64,000 nt of DNA from Bacteroidota bacterium (GTDB taxonomy: Bacteria > Bacteroidota > Bacteroidia > Flavobacteriales > Flavobacteriaceae): assembly GCA_018267095.1 (NCBI GenBank), contig JAFDZC010000006.1:372001-436000 (forward strand). Reading direction: 5' to 3'. Positions 17,178-27,700 of this stretch are shown here, piece after piece (position 1 is the first letter of the stretch; each line of letters starts with the position of its first letter). Position numbers and translations under genes: made by a program. The notes below the pieces were generated by a model. It saw only the letters and a program-made list of their open reading frames with translations, was not told where the DNA came from and made no database searches.

Positions 17178-17315
17178 TGTTTCAAATATAATTAATTTAT
17201 TCAATGCAAATCATCTCAAATCTGAAACTTCCACAGAGTTTTTAACAGCTTTATTGATAATTTATGATTGACAACAATCCGCTTCATTTTGAATTTTTTA
17301 TCTCGAAATAAAGTG

Positions 17316-17323
17316 TACCTTTG
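17316..17323 (+). promoter_or_regulatory. -7 element of typA
   Basis: TACCTTTG matches TAnnTTTG and lies 20 bp before the typA ATG. The -33 position reads TTT in place of TTG. Confidence 0.6.
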
Positions 17324-17342
17324 CGGCCATTAAAAAACACAG

Positions 17343-19142
17343 ATGGAATCAATCAGAAACATAGCCATTATTGCGCACGTTGACCACGGTAAAACCACCT
17401 TGGTAGATAAAATCATGTATCATTGCCAACTTTTTCGCGAGAACGAAAACACCGGCGATCTCATTCTCGACAACAACGATTTAGAGCGTGAACGCGGTAT
17501 TACCATTACTTCCAAAAACGTTTCGGTTGTGTACAAAGGAACCAAAATCAATATCATTGATACCCCGGGCCACGCCGATTTTGGTGGAGAAGTAGAACGT
17601 GTACTCAATATGGCTGACGGTGTTTGTTTGCTTGTCGACGCTTTTGAAGGCCCGATGCCGCAAACGCGTTTCGTATTGCAAAAAGCAATCGACTTGGGCT
17701 TAAAACCTTGTGTGGTTATTAATAAAGTTGACAAAGAAAATTGTACGCCCGAAGAAGTTCACGAAAAGGTTTTTGATTTGATGTTTGAACTCGGTGCCGA
17801 AGAATGGCAACTCGATTTCCCAACAGTGTACGGTTCAGCCAAAAACAACTGGATGTCTGACGATTGGAAAAACCAAACCACCAACATCGAACCATTATTA
17901 GATATGGTCATCAATAATGTTCCAGCGCCCGAAGTGAGTCAAGGAACGCCACAAATGCTCATTACTTCACTTGATTTCTCTTCATTTACCGGACGAATTG
18001 CCATTGGTCGTTTGGAGCGCGGCGTTTTGAAAGAAGGTATGCCGATTTCACTCGTTAAACGCGACGGAAAAATCATCAAATCACGCATCAAAGAGCTCCA
18101 TACCTTTGAAGGTTTGGGCCGTAAAAAAGTATCCGAAGTCATTGCCGGAGATATTTGCGCCATTGTCGGTGTAGAAGGTTTTGAAATTGGCGACACCATT
18201 GCTGATTTTGAAAACCCAGAAGCTTTGCAAACCATCGCCATTGATGAGCCAACCATGAGCATGCTTTTTACCATCAACGATTCTCCGTTTTTTGGTAAAG
18301 AAGGAAAATTCGTGACCTCGCGTCACATCAAAGATCGTTTGGCCAAAGAACTCGAGAAAAACCTAGCCCTGCGCGTGGCTGATACTGATTCAGCCGATAA
18401 ATTCATGGTGTTCGGACGCGGTGTATTGCACTTGTCGGTACTCATTGAAACCATGCGTCGCGAAGGCTACGAGTTGCAAATTGGACAGCCACAGGTGATC
18501 ATCAAAGAAATCGACGGCGTGAAATGCGAACCGATTGAAGAATTAACCATCGATTTGCCTGAAAATTTATCCGGTCGCGCTGTAGAATTCGTTTCGGTGC
18601 GCAAAGGCGAAATGCTCTCGATGGAGGCCAAAGGTGAGCGTATGATTGTTAAATTCAACATTCCATCGCGCGGTATTATTGGTCTGAGAAACCAACTTTT
18701 AACCGCAACAGCAGGCGAGGCCATCATGGCGCACCGCTTCATTGGTTACGAACCATTCAAAGGCGAAATTGCCGGTCGTATCAACGGTTCTTTGATCTCG
18801 ATGGAAAACGGAAAAGCCATTCCATATTCCATCAACAAACTTCAAGACCGCGGAAGCTTCTTTGTTGATCCCAACGAAGATGTATACGAAGGCCAAGTGG
18901 TCGGAGAGAATTCTCGTAGCGACGATATGGTCATCAACATCACCAAAACCAAGCAGCTCACGAATTTCCGTTCAGCGGGTGCCGATGACAAAACGCGCAT
19001 CACACCGGCCATTAAATTCTCGCTTGAAGAAGCGTTGGAATACATCCAAAAAGACGAGTATGTCGAGGTAACCCCCAAATCGCTCCGATTGCGCAAAATT
19101 TATCTCAACGAAAACGATCGCAAACGATACAAAATCGATTAA
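17343..19142 (+). CDS. typA: Ribosome-associated translational GTPase TypA/BipA
   Basis: This 599-aa protein is the normal length for the family. The G domain has G1 AHVDHGKTT (11-19), G2 in [11 protein letters not shown]3 DTPGHADFG and G4 NKVDKE. Domains II, III and V follow, with the TypA-specific C-terminal region ([39 protein letters not shown]). TypA binds the 70S ribosome, aids assembly of the large subunit and is important under stress and cold. It has its own -7 element and a terminator that is immediately followed by an interspersed palindromic repeat. Confidence 0.97.
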   Translation: MESIRNIAIIAHVDHGKTTLVDKIMYHCQLFRENENTGDLILDNNDLERERGITITSKNVSVVYKGTKINIIDTPGHADFGGEVERVLNMADGVCLLVDAFEGPMPQTRFVLQKAIDLGLKPCVVINKVDKENCTPEEVHEKVFDLMFELGAEEWQLDFPTVYGSAKNNWMSDDWKNQTTNIEPLLDMVINNVPAPEVSQGTPQMLITSLDFSSFTGRIAIGRLERGVLKEGMPISLVKRDGKIIKSRIKELHTFEGLGRKKVSEVIAGDICAIVGVEGFEIGDTIADFENPEALQTIAIDEPTMSMLFTINDSPFFGKEGKFVTSRHIKDRLAKELEKNLALRVADTDSADKFMVFGRGVLHLSVLIETMRREGYELQIGQPQVIIKEIDGVKCEPIEELTIDLPENLSGRAVEFVSVRKGEMLSMEAKGERMIVKFNIPSRGIIGLRNQLLTATAGEAIMAHRFIGYEPFKGEIAGRINGSLISMENGKAIPYSINKLQDRGSFFVDPNEDVYEGQVVGENSRSDDMVINITKTKQLTNFRSAGADDKTRITPAIKFSLEEALEYIQKDEYVEVTPKSLRLRKIYLNENDRKRYKID

Positions 19143-19149
19143 TATTCAA

Positions 19150-19182
19150 AACCATCCGCATTTCCGGGTGGTTTTTTTTTTT
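19150..19182 (+). terminator. Intrinsic terminator of typA
   Basis: Stem ACCATCCG/CGGGTGGT with a 6-nt loop, followed by a run of T. The same hairpin sequence recurs behind the Fn3 gene at 23666-23687. Confidence 0.85.
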
Positions 19183-19189
19183 GAAGCTG

Positions 19190-19264
19190 ATCCGGCTGTT
19201 CGCTGTTATCTTTTGCGCTGAACCCCAGCACAAAAGGATAGCCGCTTCCATCCGGGCTATGGGA
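19190..19264 (+). repeat. Interspersed palindromic element, copy 1
   Basis: About 75 bp starting ATCCGGCTGTTCGCTG and ending CATCCGGGCTATGGGAT. The core is a hairpin CTTTTGCGCTG-AACCC-CAGCACAAAAG (11-bp stem, one G-U). Copy 2 at 23703-23777 is nearly identical; copy 3 at 40580-40654 shares the arms but has another core. All three lie directly behind an intrinsic terminator. I recall similar sequences scattered through Flavobacterium genomes; their origin and role are not known to me. Confidence 0.8.
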
Positions 19265-19312
19265 TTTGAGTATAAAGAATCATCTATCTAAAATGAAGCT
19301 TTTTCAAGATAC

Positions 19313-19386
19313 CTGAAGTCCACTGGACTTCCTCCTTTTAATTTCAAATCTGAAGTCCACTGGACTTCCTCCTCTTAATATTAAAT
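19313..19386. repeat. 37-bp tandem duplication with perfect palindromes
   Basis: Units 19313-19349 and 19350-19386 match at 34 of 37 positions. Each contains GAAGTCCA-C-TGGACTTC, a perfect 8-bp inverted repeat around one base (19315-19331 and 19352-19368), followed by CTCCT and an AT-rich tail. Confidence 0.85.
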
Positions 19387-19411
19387 CATCCGGGCTAGGG
19401 CAGTAGTGTTG

Positions 19412-19451
19412 TTTAGAAATATTGATTTCAACCGAGCAAATATTTTCTAAA
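19412..19451. repeat. Inverted repeat upstream of the Fn3 gene
   Basis: TTTAGAAATATT (19412-19423) faces AATATTTTCTAAA (19439-19451), complementary apart from one extra T, with a 15-nt loop. It lies about 65 bp upstream of the -7 element of the Fn3 gene. It could be an operator, but AT-rich inverted repeats also arise by chance. Confidence 0.4.
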
Positions 19452-19517
19452 AAGCTACACTTATACATTTACTTGCAGCGAATACCGCTTTTTTTCAAAA
19501 CCAGAAAGGCTTCATTT

Positions 19518-19525
19518 TACTTTTG
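19518..19525 (+). promoter_or_regulatory. -7 element of the Fn3 surface protein gene
   Basis: TACTTTTG matches TAnnTTTG and lies 27 bp before the ATG. No TTG is present at the -33 position. Confidence 0.55.
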
Positions 19526-19552
19526 TTCATTCGGATGTAAAAATCATTTTAT

Positions 19553-22500
19553 ATGAATCAGAAGTACTTTTTCAGTTTGCCTCTCAAGCGCAGTTTATTC
19601 ATTTTTTGTTGTTTGATTTTGATGACCTTGCCCCAGAATTTGCTGGCGCAATGCAACCGCCCGACCAATATTCAAAAAACTTCTTTAACTCCTAACAGTG
19701 TGTCGTTTTCATGGACAGGGCCTTCCACAGGCACGGCGGCATTCAATTTTGATTACTATGTAACCAATGATTTAACCAATTATCCACCCATTGGTGCCGA
19801 AACCAATTATCAGTCTACGAGTTCAACTTCGGCCACTTGGACAGGTTTGAATTCTAACTTTACGTATAGAATTTTTGTTCGCAGCCGATGTATTGACAAT
19901 TCTACCAGTGATTGGCAAAGCGGAGGGAATTTTACTACTTTGTCTGCTAACTCGGGCTGTGCCAACGGACCGTATGGACAAAATCCGACCAATATTTTTG
20001 TGCCTTCTTGTACCGGTAGTGCCGAAGTGATCAATACCGATGCTTGGGCCGGTGAATATGCCGATATTCAAGTGGTTCCCAATCGACAATATATTTTTGA
20101 CAGTTCCAGAAGTACTGATTATGTTACCATCACCAATCAAGCTGTGAGCGGGGTCATGAGTCATGGCTCAGTTCCACATGTCTGGAATTCAGGAACTTTT
20201 GACGGAGTTATTCGTTATTTTTTAAACAGCAATAGTACCTGCGGTACACAGCAATCATACAGAACACGTTCTATTACTTGTCAAGTAGTACCCTCTACTT
20301 GTGTTCCGCCGATTAGTCCGATTGTATATTCTATTTCGAGCAACGGTGCTGTTTTGAGTTGGTCTTTCAGCGGTTCGTTTACCTCTACCGAATATTATGT
20401 AAGTCCCAGCAGTACGACGCCTACCATCAACACCACGCCCAGCGGTTTTGAGCAAACCCAAAACAAAACAACCCTCACCGGACTTACACCCAATACAACC
20501 TATTATTTTTGGTTGCGCTCTTCTTGTGGGACTGATCTTTCCAATTGGATTCCCGGCGGAAGTTTTACCACTACTTCTTCAGACCCAACAGGTTGTATTA
20601 CCAGTATCTACGGACAAAATCCATCTGCTACTTTTACACCGGCTTGCTCAGGCGTAGCCGAAATCATCGCTACCAATTCATGGGCCGGAGAATTCAGTAA
20701 AGTCAATATTATTCCCAATAAAACCTACACTTTTACCAGTTCGACCACCACAGATTATATTACCATTAAAGACGATTCTACTTTTTATACTTATGCCAGT
20801 GGTCCAACGCCTTTGGTTTGGTCGTCAGGGGCTAATACAACCACGGTTCGTTTTATGTTGCAGACCAATTCGACCTGCAATTTTCAAGATGTCAACAGGA
20901 CCACCACCATTACTTGTACCAATGCGGTTCCGAGTTGTGCCACACCTTCCGGTTTGGTGATTTCAACCATTACGGCGAACAATGTTACTGCTACCTGGAA
21001 TCAGGCCAGTCCGGTACCGGCTAATGGTTATCAATATTATATCGCTACCAATCAGAACACGCCTAATGCAGCTACTACACCTACCGGAACCACCAATACC
21101 AATAGTGTTACTGCAGTTGGATTAACGGCCAACAACACTTATTATTTTTGGGTGAGATCAAACTGTGCCAACGGAGTGAGTCAATGGGTTTTTGGTACTT
21201 CTTTTACCACTTTAGGAAATCTGAATGGATGTACAACTGCCATTTACGGACAATATCCAACAACTATTTATTCACCAACTTGTTTGAGTAGCGGGGTAGA
21301 AGAGCTGATTGTATCTGACGCTTATGCCGGAGAATTCAACTGGGTTTCTGTTAATTCAAACAGGCAATATACCTTTAGAAGTTCGGTCAGCAGTGATTAT
21401 ATCACCATTACCAACCAAGATGCTTCGGTGTTTTACATTGCCGGAAATTCGCCGCTTGTTTGGAACACGGGCACCAACACGGGGAATGTTCGCTATTATA
21501 TTCATACCAATTCAGCTTGCGGCTCAGAGAATGTGAATCGTTCCAGATACATCACTTGTCAACCTATAGTTCCTTCATGTGGTTCGCCTGTAGCAGTCAC
21601 TACGAGTGGAATAACGCTCAATGCTGCAACGGTTAGTTGGACAGCTCCGGTTCCGGGGCCGGCTTCTGGCTATCAGATTTTTTTAAGCACTTCCAGTACA
21701 GCTCCAACGTCAACAACTACTCCGACGGTTTCGTCAACCACAACCACATCAACCCTGACAAACCTTGTACCTCAAACTATTTATTATGTTTGGGTCCGAT
21801 CGAATTGTGGCGGAGGGCAAAGTACTTGGATTTCCGGTGGAAGTTTTACCACTTTAGCAGCTCCATGTAATGCCCCGTCTAATCTGAGCATTGACAGTGT
21901 AACGAGTAATACAGCTCATGTTTCTTGGACTGCAGCTGTTCCAACACCAACTCAATACGATATTTATTTGAGTACTTTTGTTACGGCACCTACTGCAGGC
22001 ACAACTCCAACGGGCTTTGTGAGCTCGTCTTCGGCAGATTTAATCAATTTAAATCCGAACATGACCTATTATTTATGGATTCGCTCTGATTGTAGTTCTA
22101 GCCAAAGCAGTTGGGTTTCGGGCGGAAGTTTTACTACTTCGTTAAGTGTTTGTAACGGACCTACCAATTTGAGCAGTAACAGCATAACTAGTAATTCAGC
22201 CAACATTACATGGTCAGCGGCTGTACCTTCTCCGACGCAATACAACATTTACTTGAGTTCTTCAAGTACGGCACCTAATGCTTTGACTGTTCCATCGGGT
22301 AGTGTCAATGCACTTACGGCGAATTTTGTAAACTTAACTGCGAGTACCACTTATTATTTTTGGGTTCGATCGGATTGCGGAACCGGCCAAAGCGGTTGGA
22401 TTTCAGGAGTAAGTTTCACCACACCAATTCAAGGAGATTGTACCACAGCAGTTTACGGACAATACCCAACGACAACTTTTACTCCGTCATGCTCAGGGTC

Positions 22501-23641
22501 GTCAGAAACCATTGTTGCCGATGCTTATGCGGGTGAATATGCGTTGGTCAACATCCAAACCAACAAACAATATACATTCACCAGCTCAGTCGCCACCGAT
22601 CACATCACCATTACCAGTGCAGATGGAACTACTGTGTACACCCGCGGAACCACTCCGCTTGTTTGGTTGTCAGGTCTAAATACTGGAATTATCAGATATT
22701 ATATTCACGCGAATGCCACTTGCGGTTCTCAAGGTATTGATCGCACTCGATCGATTACTTGTGCTTCGGTCTGTGCGGCACCTACTTCGGTTACAGTAAG
22801 CAATGTAACTACTACGCAAGCTACAGTTCAGTGGACCAGTGCCACCACACCGTTCGCGTATCAACATTACATCAGTACAAGCAGTACCGCTCCGACGAAT
22901 TTGACCGCAGCCAGCGGAAGTTCAACCAGCACAACCCGTGTACTTACCGGTTTGACTCCGGGAACCGTTTATTATATTTGGGGTCGTTGTTTTTGCGGAC
23001 CTGATGCCAGTGCGTGGGTAAGCGGCGGAAGTTTTACAACTTTGGCTTTGGCCGGATGTACTACAGCAGTTCACGGATTGTTTCCGGCTACTACGTACAC
23101 GCCAACTTGTTCGGGAGCCAACGAACAAATCACCAACACAGCTTGGGCCGGAGAATACTCAAACGTAAGCATCAGCACCAACAAAGAATATACATTTACC
23201 AGTTCGGTAACTACTGATTATATCACCATTACCAATGCCAATGCATCAGCCGTATATGCGTTTGGAACCTCGCCATTGGTTTGGCAATCAGGCAGTAATT
23301 CGGGTGTGATTCGTTATTTTATCCATACCGACTCAAATTGTACCGACCAAAATGTTAACCGCAGCAGATTTATAAAATGTACCAATGCTTTGAGTAACAT
23401 CCAAAATCAAATGAAGCATTTAGCGCTATATCCGAACCCAACTTCAGGAATTTTGTATGTGTCTAACGATGAGTTGATTGAGCAAATCTATATATACAAC
23501 ACGCTGGGTCAATTGGTGCAACAGCAAATGTTGCATGCCAAAGAAGCGGCTATTTCGATGGCTCAACTCATGGCCGGAACTTATTTTGTCAAAGTAATCG
23601 CCGGTGGGCAAACGCAAACGCAGAAAGTCATCAAGCAATAG
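19553..23641 (+). CDS. Giant Fn3-repeat surface protein with T9SS type A sorting domain
   Basis: The protein has 1362 aa. After a signal peptide (about 1-32) come seven fibronectin type III domains, each ending in a variant of WxSGGSFTT. Five copies of a second, ~110-residue module lie between them (about 132-243, 345-456, 557-668, 961-1070, 1167-1276). The second module starts C-T-x-A-x-Y-G-Q-x-P, has a W/Y-A-G-E-[YF] motif, then Y-T-F-x-S-S-x-x-x-D-x-I-T-I, and ends near R-S-x-x-I-T-C. The order is F-M-F-M-F-M-F-F-F-M-F-M. The last ~74 residues (LALYPNPTSGILYVSND to QKVIKQ) are a type A sorting domain for T9SS export and surface attachment. It is probably an adhesin or a binding scaffold; no catalytic domain is seen. 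It is flanked on both sides by the same terminator-plus-palindrome repeat. Confidence 0.92.
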   Translation: MNQKYFFSLPLKRSLFIFCCLILMTLPQNLLAQCNRPTNIQKTSLTPNSVSFSWTGPSTGTAAFNFDYYVTNDLTNYPPIGAETNYQSTSSTSATWTGLNSNFTYRIFVRSRCIDNSTSDWQSGGNFTTLSANSGCANGPYGQNPTNIFVPSCTGSAEVINTDAWAGEYADIQVVPNRQYIFDSSRSTDYVTITNQAVSGVMSHGSVPHVWNSGTFDGVIRYFLNSNSTCGTQQSYRTRSITCQVVPSTCVPPISPIVYSISSNGAVLSWSFSGSFTSTEYYVSPSSTTPTINTTPSGFEQTQNKTTLTGLTPNTTYYFWLRSSCGTDLSNWIPGGSFTTTSSDPTGCITSIYGQNPSATFTPACSGVAEIIATNSWAGEFSKVNIIPNKTYTFTSSTTTDYITIKDDSTFYTYASGPTPLVWSSGANTTTVRFMLQTNSTCNFQDVNRTTTITCTNAVPSCATPSGLVISTITANNVTATWNQASPVPANGYQYYIATNQNTPNAATTPTGTTNTNSVTAVGLTANNTYYFWVRSNCANGVSQWVFGTSFTTLGNLNGCTTAIYGQYPTTIYSPTCLSSGVEELIVSDAYAGEFNWVSVNSNRQYTFRSSVSSDYITITNQDASVFYIAGNSPLVWNTGTNTGNVRYYIHTNSACGSENVNRSRYITCQPIVPSCGSPVAVTTSGITLNAATVSWTAPVPGPASGYQIFLSTSSTAPTSTTTPTVSSTTTTSTLTNLVPQTIYYVWVRSNCGGGQSTWISGGSFTTLAAPCNAPSNLSIDSVTSNTAHVSWTAAVPTPTQYDIYLSTFVTAPTAGTTPTGFVSSSSADLINLNPNMTYYLWIRSDCSSSQSSWVSGGSFTTSLSVCNGPTNLSSNSITSNSANITWSAAVPSPTQYNIYLSSSSTAPNALTVPSGSVNALTANFVNLTASTTYYFWVRSDCGTGQSGWISGVSFTTPIQGDCTTAVYGQYPTTTFTPSCSGSSETIVADAYAGEYALVNIQTNKQYTFTSSVATDHITITSADGTTVYTRGTTPLVWLSGLNTGIIRYYIHANATCGSQGIDRTRSITCASVCAAPTSVTVSNVTTTQATVQWTSATTPFAYQHYISTSSTAPTNLTAASGSSTSTTRVLTGLTPGTVYYIWGRCFCGPDASAWVSGGSFTTLALAGCTTAVHGLFPATTYTPTCSGANEQITNTAWAGEYSNVSISTNKEYTFTSSVTTDYITITNANASAVYAFGTSPLVWQSGSNSGVIRYFIHTDSNCTDQNVNRSRFIKCTNALSNIQNQMKHLALYPNPTSGILYVSNDELIEQIYIYNTLGQLVQQQMLHAKEAAISMAQLMAGTYFVKVIAGGQTQTQKVIKQ

Positions 23642-23664
23642 TAAATTCAAAATTTAAAATCAGA

Positions 23665-23694
23665 AACCATCCGCATTTCCGGGTGGTTTTTTTT
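23665..23694 (+). terminator. Intrinsic terminator of the Fn3 surface protein gene
   Basis: Stem ACCATCCG/CGGGTGGT with a 6-nt loop and a T run. It is the same hairpin as the typA terminator at 19150-19182. Confidence 0.85.
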
Positions 23695-23702
23695 AGAAGC
23701 CA

Positions 23703-23777
23703 ATCCGGCTGTTCGCTGTTATCTTTTGCGCTGAACGCCAGCACAAAAGGATAGCTGCAGCCATCCGGGCTAGGAGA
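23703..23777 (+). repeat. Interspersed palindromic element, copy 2
   Basis: This copy differs from copy 1 at only a few bases. The core is CTTTTGCGCTG-AACGC-CAGCACAAAAG and the end is CATCCGGGCTAGGAGAT. It follows the terminator by 8 bp, as does copy 1, so the repeated unit is terminator plus element, about 115 bp. The remaining bases to 23831 hold nothing that I recognise. Confidence 0.8.
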
Positions 23778-23831
23778 TTAGAGTAAACAGAAAAATTTTT
23801 AACTAAAGAATGTTTGCAATACAAAAGTATA

Positions 23832-24755
23832 CTACTGCTTAGCTTTTCCCAATAAAAAAGTCAACGGAATATCCAGCCTTTTTTTCCAAGCTTCTTCTGA
23901 ATGGTTTTCACCCGGAAAGAATTGGGACATGGCATTTTTGGGCGTAAAACCTTTGGCTTTGAGTAACTCATTTACCTTTTTTTGCCAAGGCGCATAAAGG
24001 CTATCCAGCGTTTGATTGCCATAATCAAAATAGATTTTTCGACCGACTTCAGGTTGTAAATGCGCTTGCAGATAATTGCTCATAGCCTCCGGAACCGGAT
24101 TGTTTTCATTGCGGTAAATACCCGTCCAATGGGTTGACATACACGCTGCGCCGCCAAAAACTTTCGGGTATTCGCAGTAGGCATACATCGAGATGAGTCC
24201 GCCCATACTTGAACCCATGATAAAGGTGTGGTTCTGGTCTGTAAAAACACTAAAATGACTGTCGATATACGGCTTTAATTCGGTAACAATAAATTTCAAA
24301 TAGGCATCAGATACCGGTTTGAAAGGTTCCGATATTTTTTTCAAATTGAGGTATTCATCTGAAATCAATTTCTGCTGTTCAGCGGTCATGCTTTCGAATG
24401 CTTTTTGCGGAAAGTATTCTTGATGTCTAAAGCTCGGATTGTTCCAGATGCCCACCACGATAAAAGGCTTTACTTGCCCTGATTTAATGAGCGCATGGGC
24501 GATATCATCTACTTCCCAAGCTTGTTTGTTCCAGGTGCTTTCGGGGTCAAAAAGCATTTGTCCATCGTGCATGTACAGCACATCGTACTTTTGGCTTTCA
24601 GTATACCCATCAGGCAACCAAACATCCACATTTCTGGAAGCAATGAACTTCGAACCAAAATCCGAAATCCGCACCACGCGTCCGGCTTTGAGTTCAACAG
24701 GTTGTGCTTGCATGAGCGTGTAAAAAAAGAGAACTAAAAAACTATATTTCATCAT
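23832..24755 (-). CDS. Secreted alpha/beta-hydrolase, esterase D family
   Basis: The protein has 307 aa and a signal peptide of about 18 residues ([18 protein letters not shown]). The alpha/beta-hydrolase fold of the esterase D/Fes type is seen from [20 protein letters not shown] (DG loop) onward. The nucleophile is S183 in [10 protein letters not shown], the likely acid is D251, and the catalytic H285 lies in [10 protein letters not shown]. Relatives hydrolyse esters, including acyl groups on sugars and siderophore esters; the substrate here is unknown. The start overlaps the stop of the 1705-aa surface protein gene by 4 bp, so it is the last gene of that operon and is translationally coupled to it. 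Confidence 0.85.
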   Translation of the reverse strand: MMKYSFLVLFFYTLMQAQPVELKAGRVVRISDFGSKFIASRNVDVWLPDGYTESQKYDVLYMHDGQMLFDPESTWNKQAWEVDDIAHALIKSGQVKPFIVVGIWNNPSFRHQEYFPQKAFESMTAEQQKLISDEYLNLKKISEPFKPVSDAYLKFIVTELKPYIDSHFSVFTDQNHTFIMGSSMGGLISMYAYCEYPKVFGGAACMSTHWTGIYRNENNPVPEAMSNYLQAHLQPEVGRKIYFDYGNQTLDSLYAPWQKKVNELLKAKGFTPKNAMSQFFPGENHSEEAWKKRLDIPLTFLLGKAKQ

Positions 24756-27700
24756 CGAACCAAACTAAAATGTCCTTTAAAAATCCGGCCGTCTTCCATT
24801 TCAATGACAAACCAATAATCGTCTGAAGGCATTGGGTTTCCGTTGTAGTTTCCATCCCAACCAATATCAGAAGCACTAAAACCGGTCAATAATTTTCCGT
24901 GGCGATCAAAAACATTCAACCACGATTTATTCTGATGATTTTCGCCGGTTCCGCGTAAATTCCAATAGTCGTTGACTTTGTCTCCGTTGGGCGAGAAGAA
25001 CTTTGGAATGCCAATCACATATACTTCAATCGGGCCAATGTTGCCACATCCGTTGAGGTCATTGACATAAATTTGATGTACACCCATTGGCACATCGTAA
25101 AAAATATTTGAAGATTGATAGATTGTCGGATCATCGAGACTGTACACCAAATCGCCACCGCCGCTGGCCAAAATTTCAATAGAATTGAAATCGGTCAAAT
25201 CGGTTACATTGATGGCATCAATATGCGCCACATCTGAATTTACCACCTCAATAGTTCGGGTTTTCAAACAACCATGTACAGAGGTAACATCTACCGAGTA
25301 AATACCCGGAATATTGACATCTAAGGTATAATGTGTGGCATTCGGAATTAAAACACCGTCTTTATACCACTGAAAGGTATAGTTTGAAAGCGTACTTGAA
25401 TCGACAATATCAGCATCAATTCGTTTATAGAAATCAGGACTGTCCGAACAAATCAGTTCACGTCCTTGCAATCTAATTTTAGGCGTCGGCCAAACTTTAA
25501 AAGGCAAAACCACGCTGGCCGGACAGGTAAGATTCAGTGGATTTTCAATCACCACAGTGACGTTTTGTGAAGTGGTATAAAAAGGATTTGGCAACGGACT
25601 TGGCAACGGTTGCAAATTACCGCCATAATATTTAACGACCATACCGGTTTGCCCATTGAGAACCGAGCTTTCAATCGTGGCTGTATCAAAACCATAAATA
25701 CCATCTTGGTTCAGCGGATCGGCCTCGTCATCGCATACCGATAACAAACTTGGATTCACCGGATAAGCCTCGGGCAATTCATCTACGATAAAAGTCAACG
25801 TTTCTTCGTCATAACAAGGTCCGTCTGAGGCATAAGTAATCGCATTGACCACGCGCGCCGTCACTGTCGTTGTGCCATTGACCATAAACGGATTGGGTAA
25901 ATTGCCGGGCATTAAATTTCCGGCAGCATCATAATACTGAATGTTGACGTCGGTTTGGCCCTGCAGAATAACTGAATTGAATAGCGAAGTATTAAAACCG
26001 TACATACCATCGTGGTTGTCATCGCAATGTCTGATGATGTTGTTGTCGTTGTACGGATAAGCCACCGGTAAGGCCTCGACCTCTAATTTTACATACGGAC
26101 CGAGTCCAAAACAAGAGTTGTCAACAGTGCTTTCAACGCGTACCCAAATATTTTGTTGGTATGGATAAATTCGGTTTCGGTAATTATAAATGTTTTCAGA
26201 AGCCAATGGATTTTGTGAAATTTCTAGCGATGCACCACTCGCATCAACTTCCATAGAAGCATCTTCAAAATTCTTGTAATATTTTACATTGTAACTTCCG
26301 GTGGGCGGAAGCAAAAGCAAAATATCGGCTGTGGCACTGCTAAAATCAAAACTAGCAATACCGTCGTGGTCATTGTTGTTGCTGTTGTTGTTTCCAAAAC
26401 CGTCCAGAAAATCATCGCATTTGTAATATTTCTTGACAAAACTAAACGGAATCTGAGTAGAAGTAACCGTTACATTTAATTGTCCAACACTGTGACAACC
26501 GTGGGTTAAATCTACTACGCGCACCCAAACTGTCGCGCTGTTGGTGTAAAAATTGAGCGGATTGGCGATATAAGCCGAGCTGGTTTGATCGCCTAATTCG
26601 GCAGCCGTTTGGGTTTTGTAATAAGTAAAAACCCGATTGTTAACCACCGCCATCGAACTTTCTTTTTGCCTTAAGTTGACGGTGGTATATCCGTCATTGT
26701 CATCATCGCATTGAACCAATGAAACCGGAGATATGATGTTGGGCACATCATACAAATTGAGCGTTACATCATCCGAAGTAACAGAACAACTGTTGCCATT
26801 TTTGCGCAAAATAACGCGGTATTTTCTTCCGTCAAATGAAAAAGGCGGCGCAATGATTTGCAGATTTTGGCTGTGTGTATTGGTGTGGTTGGCATCGTCG
26901 TTCAAGTCAGTCCAAACCCCGCTGATTAGAACTTGCCATTGATAGCCGTCTACCGGTGTTGTGGTAAGGCTCATACTTGCATTATCATAAGCACAAAACG
27001 GAGCAATACTTGGTTGGGTGGTAATGGTAATAGGTGCCGAAATAATATAATTATTGTTGGGTAAAGCGGTATAACCTGAGCCGGAAGTTACCATACCGCT
27101 TGCATTTACGGTAGCTATTCCAGAACCTAGAATACCGTTTCCGTCCGCATCGATATAACCGGCTTCAATAACATCGTTGCAACCGTCATAATCGCTGTCT
27201 AGCGACAAGTAATTTCGAATGGCATTGGCATCCGTATCGACAAGGGTGTAATTGATATTGCCTGATTCAACCGAAGTTTCTAGCGCATTATACAATCCGT
27301 TGCTGCCAAAAGTTATGGGCAATCCGTCAATTCTACCGTCAAGATTTGCATCTGCTACGTGATGACCCGCTTCGATAACATCAAAAATTCCGTCGTTGTC
27401 ACTGTCTAGATCAATATTATTGGCTACACCGTCAGCGTCGTTGTCATTTGGATTAATACCGTTGCCAAAAGCATCATCTATACCGTCTTTGTTGTTGTCG
27501 GTATTGGCCGGAGTGATGAGCGTGTTACCCATCGCTTCAATTCGGTCCGGAATACCATCGTTATCGCTGTCCAAATCAAAACTGTCATTAATCCCATCGG
27601 CATCGGTATCGCGCGGAACACAAGTGTAAATGAGTTTAAACGTTGCGTTGTTATTGGCTGCATCAGATAAATTGATGTGCTTTAAACTAATCGAAGAAGC

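Larger units (their letters stand above)
19143..19552 (+). other. 410-bp intergenic region rich in repeats, no gene
   Basis: Between typA and the Fn3 protein gene there is no open frame of note. In order it holds the typA terminator (19150-19182), an interspersed palindromic element (19190-19264), a 37-bp tandem duplication with a perfect 17-bp palindrome in each copy (19313-19386), a CATCCGGGCTAGGG fragment (19387-19400) that repeats the end of the palindromic element, an inverted repeat (19412-19451), and the -7 element of the next gene (19518-19525). Confidence 0.8.

Noticed and set aside
17178-17342. Riboswitch or attenuator ahead of typA
   Set aside because: The predicted transcript start leaves a leader of only about 13 nt, too short for such a structure.
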